A stretch of 64,000 nucleotides of DNA from Paracentrotus lividus (taxonomy: Eukaryota > Echinodermata > Echinoidea > Camarodonta > Echinidae): the NCBI GenBank assembly GCA_940671915.1, contig CALNVZ010003426.1, forward strand, positions 48,117,803 to 48,181,802. Reading direction: 5' to 3'. The translations under genes and the position numbers were made by a program. Below, piece by piece: positions 60,241 to 64,000 of this stretch. The first letter of the stretch is position 1. Every line of letters begins with the position of its first letter. The notes below the pieces were generated by a model. It saw only the letters and a list, made by a program, of their open reading frames with translations. It had not been told where the DNA came from and ran no database searches.

Positions 60241-61446
60241 GTCTGTGTCCAAAAAAAATGGTACAGTCGGGGGGGAAATGATTTAGGTGTGAAATCTTTT
60301 TAAATAATGTGTTTATGTGGTACTTCATTAAAGCCAAAAGGTTTTCCTTGCTGATGCACTTTGTTCTGTATAATTTGCTTTCGTAAAACAAAAGTTATGC
60401 TAAATTTTGTGCGACGAGGAACAAATCGAAATCACGCAGTAACTGTTGTATTGTTCTGGAGCGCTGAATTCATGGCCATTATGCGAAACCTACACAAAGG
60501 CATGGGACGTCGTGCGAAAAATGGATTTTTCTTGATTGTATAAAACTGGTCATATCTCAAAAATTACAGCACCAAATGTGATGAAAAAATTGCAGAAGAA
60601 AGTCTGATTCTCCTGCTTTATGAAAACCAAACAATAACAGGTTGTGATCAATCTTCATACGACATGTATATAAAATTGTTTTCCACTTGTACTATTTTAT
60701 TTGACACAAACTGTAGATCACTTAAAATTATATCATTCAATCAAACATATTTAAAGAAGGACATTGTAAAAATATCCATAAATAATCGAATTCCACACTT
60801 ACATTTCGAGCTTGTTTTCTCCTGTCCAACACTCAAATTATTCAAAACGATCAAGAACTGACCCTCTTCTTTTACAAACACCTAAAATGAACTCAAATAA
60901 ATGTCAGTAATATATAAAGTTCAACTAGTATCCGGAATATAATCTCCTCATTGACATTCGCTTATGTCGTTCAGTCTCAATTAAAAAAGAAAAATTAAAA
61001 ACCTATTTATGTTCTCTGTTCCCCTTTATATATTGTAAGCACTTGGGGAGCAGAAGCAAGTTTTCTCAGTCTGGCTCAATGGATACATCACGTGACCAGA
61101 GGCCCTCTTGCATAAAAAAGTGATAAGATAAAAATGTGCTTTAAACATCCTTAAATTTGGGTTGCACCCCATCAAATCTTAATGCAAGAGAGTCCAGCTG
61201 GGAGGACGGTGCTCGACCCAGTAGGCCAAGTTTCCTGGGTTATACAAGATCCAAAATGACCTTAATTAACCGAACAAGAGGAACCTACCGTGAAACTAGT
61301 AATTGTGTATTAATCATGAACAAAACAGTGAATGGTCTTACCTGGAACAACCAATTACATAAACAAGCCCAAAACTATTCCATCGTGTAAATAATCAAGC
61401 CCAACCAACCAGCCAACAATGTCAAATCACAATCTCAACCAACCAT
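60241..61446. other. Intergenic 3' flank of the GPCR, nothing recognised
   Basis: A+T-rich sequence without a supported gene. CCAACCAACC repeats begin at about 61398 and run into the receptor tail. Confidence 0.4.
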
Positions 61447-62281
61447 CTATGTCAATAAATAAGCCCAACCAACCAACCATCCAACCAGCAGTAAATAACC
61501 TGAAAAGGATCCATTTTCTTTTTGTTTGACTCCCTGGGCGACTTCTATGCTTAATTCATTCTCGCGGTGGTCGTACTCGCTTTCGATATTGCTATCCTTC
61601 GTCATCGGGGACGAATCTTTGAGGTTGCTTTGACCACAGCAGACGCCAATCAACCGCCTGAAGTCACTGAGCCTCGTCCAGTAGATGATTGGGTTGATGA
61701 CTGTGTTAACGCTCACCATCCACCATGTGACGTAGCAGAGGTTGATGAACCAAGCGGCTGGGAGGTATATATGTCATACTGGGGATTGTAAGCCAATATA
61801 AATAATGGCTTGGACAACAAGCAGAGATTGCAGAAGCACGTGAATGCCCAACAGATCAAATTATAACATACGACGAGGAAGAAGGTACAGAGAACCTTCT
61901 TGTTTCTCTTCACCCTGAGCAAGTAGGCATCCGATGTCAGGCCGATGTTGCCGCCCGTTGTCGAGATGGTAATGTACACCACAGTGTAGCAGATCGTGGT
62001 GATAGTGACGGCGCACAGGGTCATGATGGGGAAAACGAAAGGAAGGTATGTACTGTCACCGAACAGGCGTAGGTAGATGACCAGGTAAAAGGCCAACGCC
62101 ACAGCCCACATGATCACACAAGTGATGACGCAACGGGTGGCCGTGATGATACGACGTTTCTGGAACGGATCTAGACGAATGATGATGAAGCGGTGAATGG
62201 CTACGGCCAATTAGTGCTACAGATCCCAACCATCCAAGCAGTACCCAACATACCACCCAGACCACGAGTTAGGAATGGAAC
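61447..62281 (-). pseudogene. Class A GPCR, exon 2 (TM3-TM7 and tail), frame broken twice
   Basis: Exon 2 begins after a pyrimidine-rich acceptor (AG at 62283-62282) and continues exon 1 in phase 0 as VPFLTRGLGG. TM3 runs from there to STNW, then the frame breaks at about 62207. The following frame gives AVAIHRFIIIRLDPFQKRR: HRF stands where DRY/ERY is usual. TM4 has the conserved Trp (IMWAVALAFYL), TM5 has Pro (FVFPIM), and TM6 has ICWAFTC instead of CWxP. A second break lies in a TATATA run at 61766-61772. After it a third frame gives TM7 (AWFINLCYVTWWMVSVNTVI, then NPIIYW, a good NPxxY) and a tail to 61447. The two-base AT excess in the run is enough to explain the second shift. At the expected position 25 residues before the HRF Arg, no Cys is seen. 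This is either a recent pseudogene or a gene with assembly indels. The tail end is coded by CCAA repeats, so the true stop is uncertain. Confidence 0.75.
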
Positions 62282-62439
62282 CTTTGAAGACCAAAGAAAA
62301 TATGAGCTTTTATTTGAAATTTGATTGGTTGATTCAGTTTTTGACAAATGTGTATCCATCGATATGATTATTATGAATATTATGATAATCATAATATGAA
62401 TTTAAAAAATATGACTACGCAAAGTTTGACCACTGACTT

Positions 62440-62728
62440 GTATTTTTTAGCCTGTCAAGTATATAAACAGATCGTCAATGTATGACAAGAATTGACATTG
62501 ACACGCTTCTTTGAACATCATTATAAATAAAATGGGGCCAAACTTCGAACCTTGTGGCACACCGGTATGAGTATATTCTGAAGATTTATTTTCATATTTA
62601 ACAAATTAAGATCGGTTTTTCTAAAAAGGGCTACTCAATTTATAATGAATGAACTCACACTCAGATCAATTCATTTCTTAATTAAGATATTGGGATCCCT
62701 TCTGTCAATTGCTTTGAGAAATCTGTAC
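62440..62728 (-). mobile_element. LINE reverse-transcriptase fragment inside the GPCR intron
   Basis: Minus-strand reading gives FLKAIDRRDPNILIK, then a decayed stretch, then FVKYENKSSEYTHTGVPQGS, KFGPILFIM and LSYIDDLFIYLTG. These match, in order, the RT blocks usually seen as LSKAFDxVDHxIL, GVPQGSxLGPxLF and YADD (here YIDD). Stops and frame shifts show it is dead. It lies in the same orientation as the receptor gene and makes up most of the 477-nt intron (62282-62758). Confidence 0.7.
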
Positions 62729-62758
62729 AGATTGGTATAGATATAACAATTTACTTAC

Positions 62759-63055
62759 GCTAATGCCTGCCCAGTGAAACAACCACCGTTGGATAACAAC
62801 AGCAGAAGATGACACGAAATCTCCCAAATCAACATTAAATGTGAAGATGTTTTGAGTCTTTCGAAGACTTCTACATGCAATGATAGCTACCAGTGTCGCT
62901 GCGTTGAGGAGGATGCCGAGCACACTAAACAAGGAAAGGAATCCGACGAAGATATCAAAATCTATTTCTATTATGGTCATTTTGTCCGACCAAGTCGACA
63001 ATGCCAACGTTAACGACGACGATGATGATATTGAGAGCCGATGAGGATATAACAT
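62759..63055 (-). CDS. Class A GPCR, exon 1 (N-terminus, TM1 and TM2)
   Basis: The 99 codons encode the start of a rhodopsin-class seven-helix receptor at the plasma membrane. TM1 is at about residues 36-60 and contains GILLNAATLVAI, with Asn51 in the place of the conserved N1.50. TM2 is at about 69-93 and contains NIFTFNVDLGD, with Asp79 in the place of D2.50. The exon ends at WAGIS followed directly by a GTAAGT donor on the minus strand (62758-62753), in phase 0. Either Met1 or Met26 (MTIIEI) could be the start; Met26 gives a shorter extracellular tail. The ligand cannot be inferred. Confidence 0.72.
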
Positions 63056-63094
63056 GTATTAGGAAAAACTTTGTTTTGGTACTGAGAAGAAAGC

Positions 63095-64000
63095 GTCATT
63101 GATGATGATAATGATGATGATGACTATGATAACGATGACTATGATAATGATGAGGATGACGACGATGATAATGCTGAATATGATTTAATTGACAATTCTG
63201 TACATTTAGCAAGAGAGGCAAATTAAATAAATGACATCCGACCTATTTTGCAGAGGTTTTGATAGCGAACTTCTTTATTGATATCAAAAAGAGAGAAAAT
63301 CAAGATCAAAGTAAATGTGACACTAGAGGGTGATTATAAATTATTGTCTTGCGGGTTTTTTTTTTCACAGTCCAATTAAATATCAATTAATGACTGAATT
63401 GTGAAAAAGTGAATAAATTTACAATTTAATTCAACGATCATTTTAATTTTAATTGAATTATGAAAAAGAAATAACTTTGGACCAAATGAATCGAAAAAAC
63501 CAAAACAGATTTTTTTTTTTCCTTTTTTTTTTTTCTTCTTAATTTAAAGGTATATGGGCAAAAATTAATAACATCATAGTTCCGTTTGATAATAGTTCCG
63601 TTTGACTGAATTGATGAAAAGATGGAGAATCATATTTGTCCTCGTAAGAATTTTCAAAACCAATTACTCCACCATTCAGTTAAATATATAAATGAAATGT
63701 GAAAACAAAAAATAATAACTTTTGACTTTAAAAACCGAGGCCGCAAAATGATTGTTATAGAAATAAATTGTAAGACCGCGGTGAAAGAAATCATAAGGAA
63801 GATATTACCTATTAAAGAAAAAGAAATCCTGAGAAAAAATTATAAGAAAGGAACTATAATGCAGAAATGATAAGAAAGACATTTCATGAAAAATTTATTT
63901 AAAAAAAGAAATTATGAAAAGGAAATCATAAGAAAGAAATTATAAAAAGGAAAATCTTTAAAAAAAAAAAGAATTATTAAAAAAATGAATTATCAGAAAG
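63095..64000 (+). repeat. (GAT)n followed by A/G-rich low-complexity sequence
   Basis: GATGATGATAA-type units from 63097 to 63180, upstream of the GPCR start. From about 63690 to the window end the sequence is A-rich with recurring AAGAAA, ATAAGAAAGGAA and TTATAAGAAAG motifs. No gene was seen. Confidence 0.7.

Overview
This window looks like A+T-rich, gene-poor nuclear DNA from a marine invertebrate animal. An echinoderm or another invertebrate deuterostome is my best guess, from the CR1-like retrotransposons, the dense short inverted-repeat elements, the long (CT)n/(GA)n tracts, a single-exon GT31 glycosyltransferase and a class A GPCR. The phylum is inference; nothing here fixes a species. 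There are no operons, and most open reading frames are chance or repeat-derived.

Only two host protein-coding loci can be supported. The first is an intact, apparently single-exon beta-1,3-galactosyltransferase-like (GT31) gene on the minus strand at 17248-18483. The second is a rhodopsin-class GPCR on the minus strand at 61447-63055, with two exons joined by a clean GTAAGT...AG phase-0 intron. Its second exon carries two reading-frame breaks (about 62207 and 61766-61772). The intron holds a decayed LINE reverse-transcriptase fragment.

Layout: 1-1.4 kb is a degenerate ~250-bp tandem array whose units carry TGACGTCA-like sites. 1.4-17 kb is intergenic DNA with foldback/MITE-like elements (3.5, 4.8, 5.6, 6.0, 8.5, 9.2, 15.1, 15.4 and 15.9 kb) and a 15-mer repeated at ~180-bp spacing (12.6-13.0 kb). 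17.2-18.5 kb is the galactosyltransferase. 18.6-34 kb is repeat-rich: MITEs, a three-copy ~190-bp tandem repeat at 24.86-25.45 kb, a MITE nested in a hAT-like element at 28.4-29.4 kb, many CT microsatellites and one weak candidate exon at 32.0 kb. 34.2-34.4 kb has four regularly spaced ATTGGTC (inverted CCAAT) motifs, followed by a 5'-truncated CR1-like LINE end (34.7-35.45 kb). 36.7-43 kb holds an (ATC)n tract, a 16-bp minisatellite, a G-rich degenerate tandem array and an NRF1-like palindrome. 43.15-44.0 kb is a ~200-bp satellite with a GC hairpin box. 44.8-49.15 kb is a decayed CR1/Jockey-like LINE interrupted by a second LINE fragment with an exact 11-bp target-site duplication. 50-60.3 kb contains more MITEs, a three-copy ~157-bp repeat and long pyrimidine tracts. 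61.4-63.1 kb is the GPCR, and the window ends in (GAT)n and A/G-rich simple sequence.

The two host genes show no functional link to each other. The interest of the window lies in its repeat architecture: about twenty separable inverted-repeat or tandem families, several with visible target-site duplications, and a ~40-bp module that recurs at six places in both orientations.
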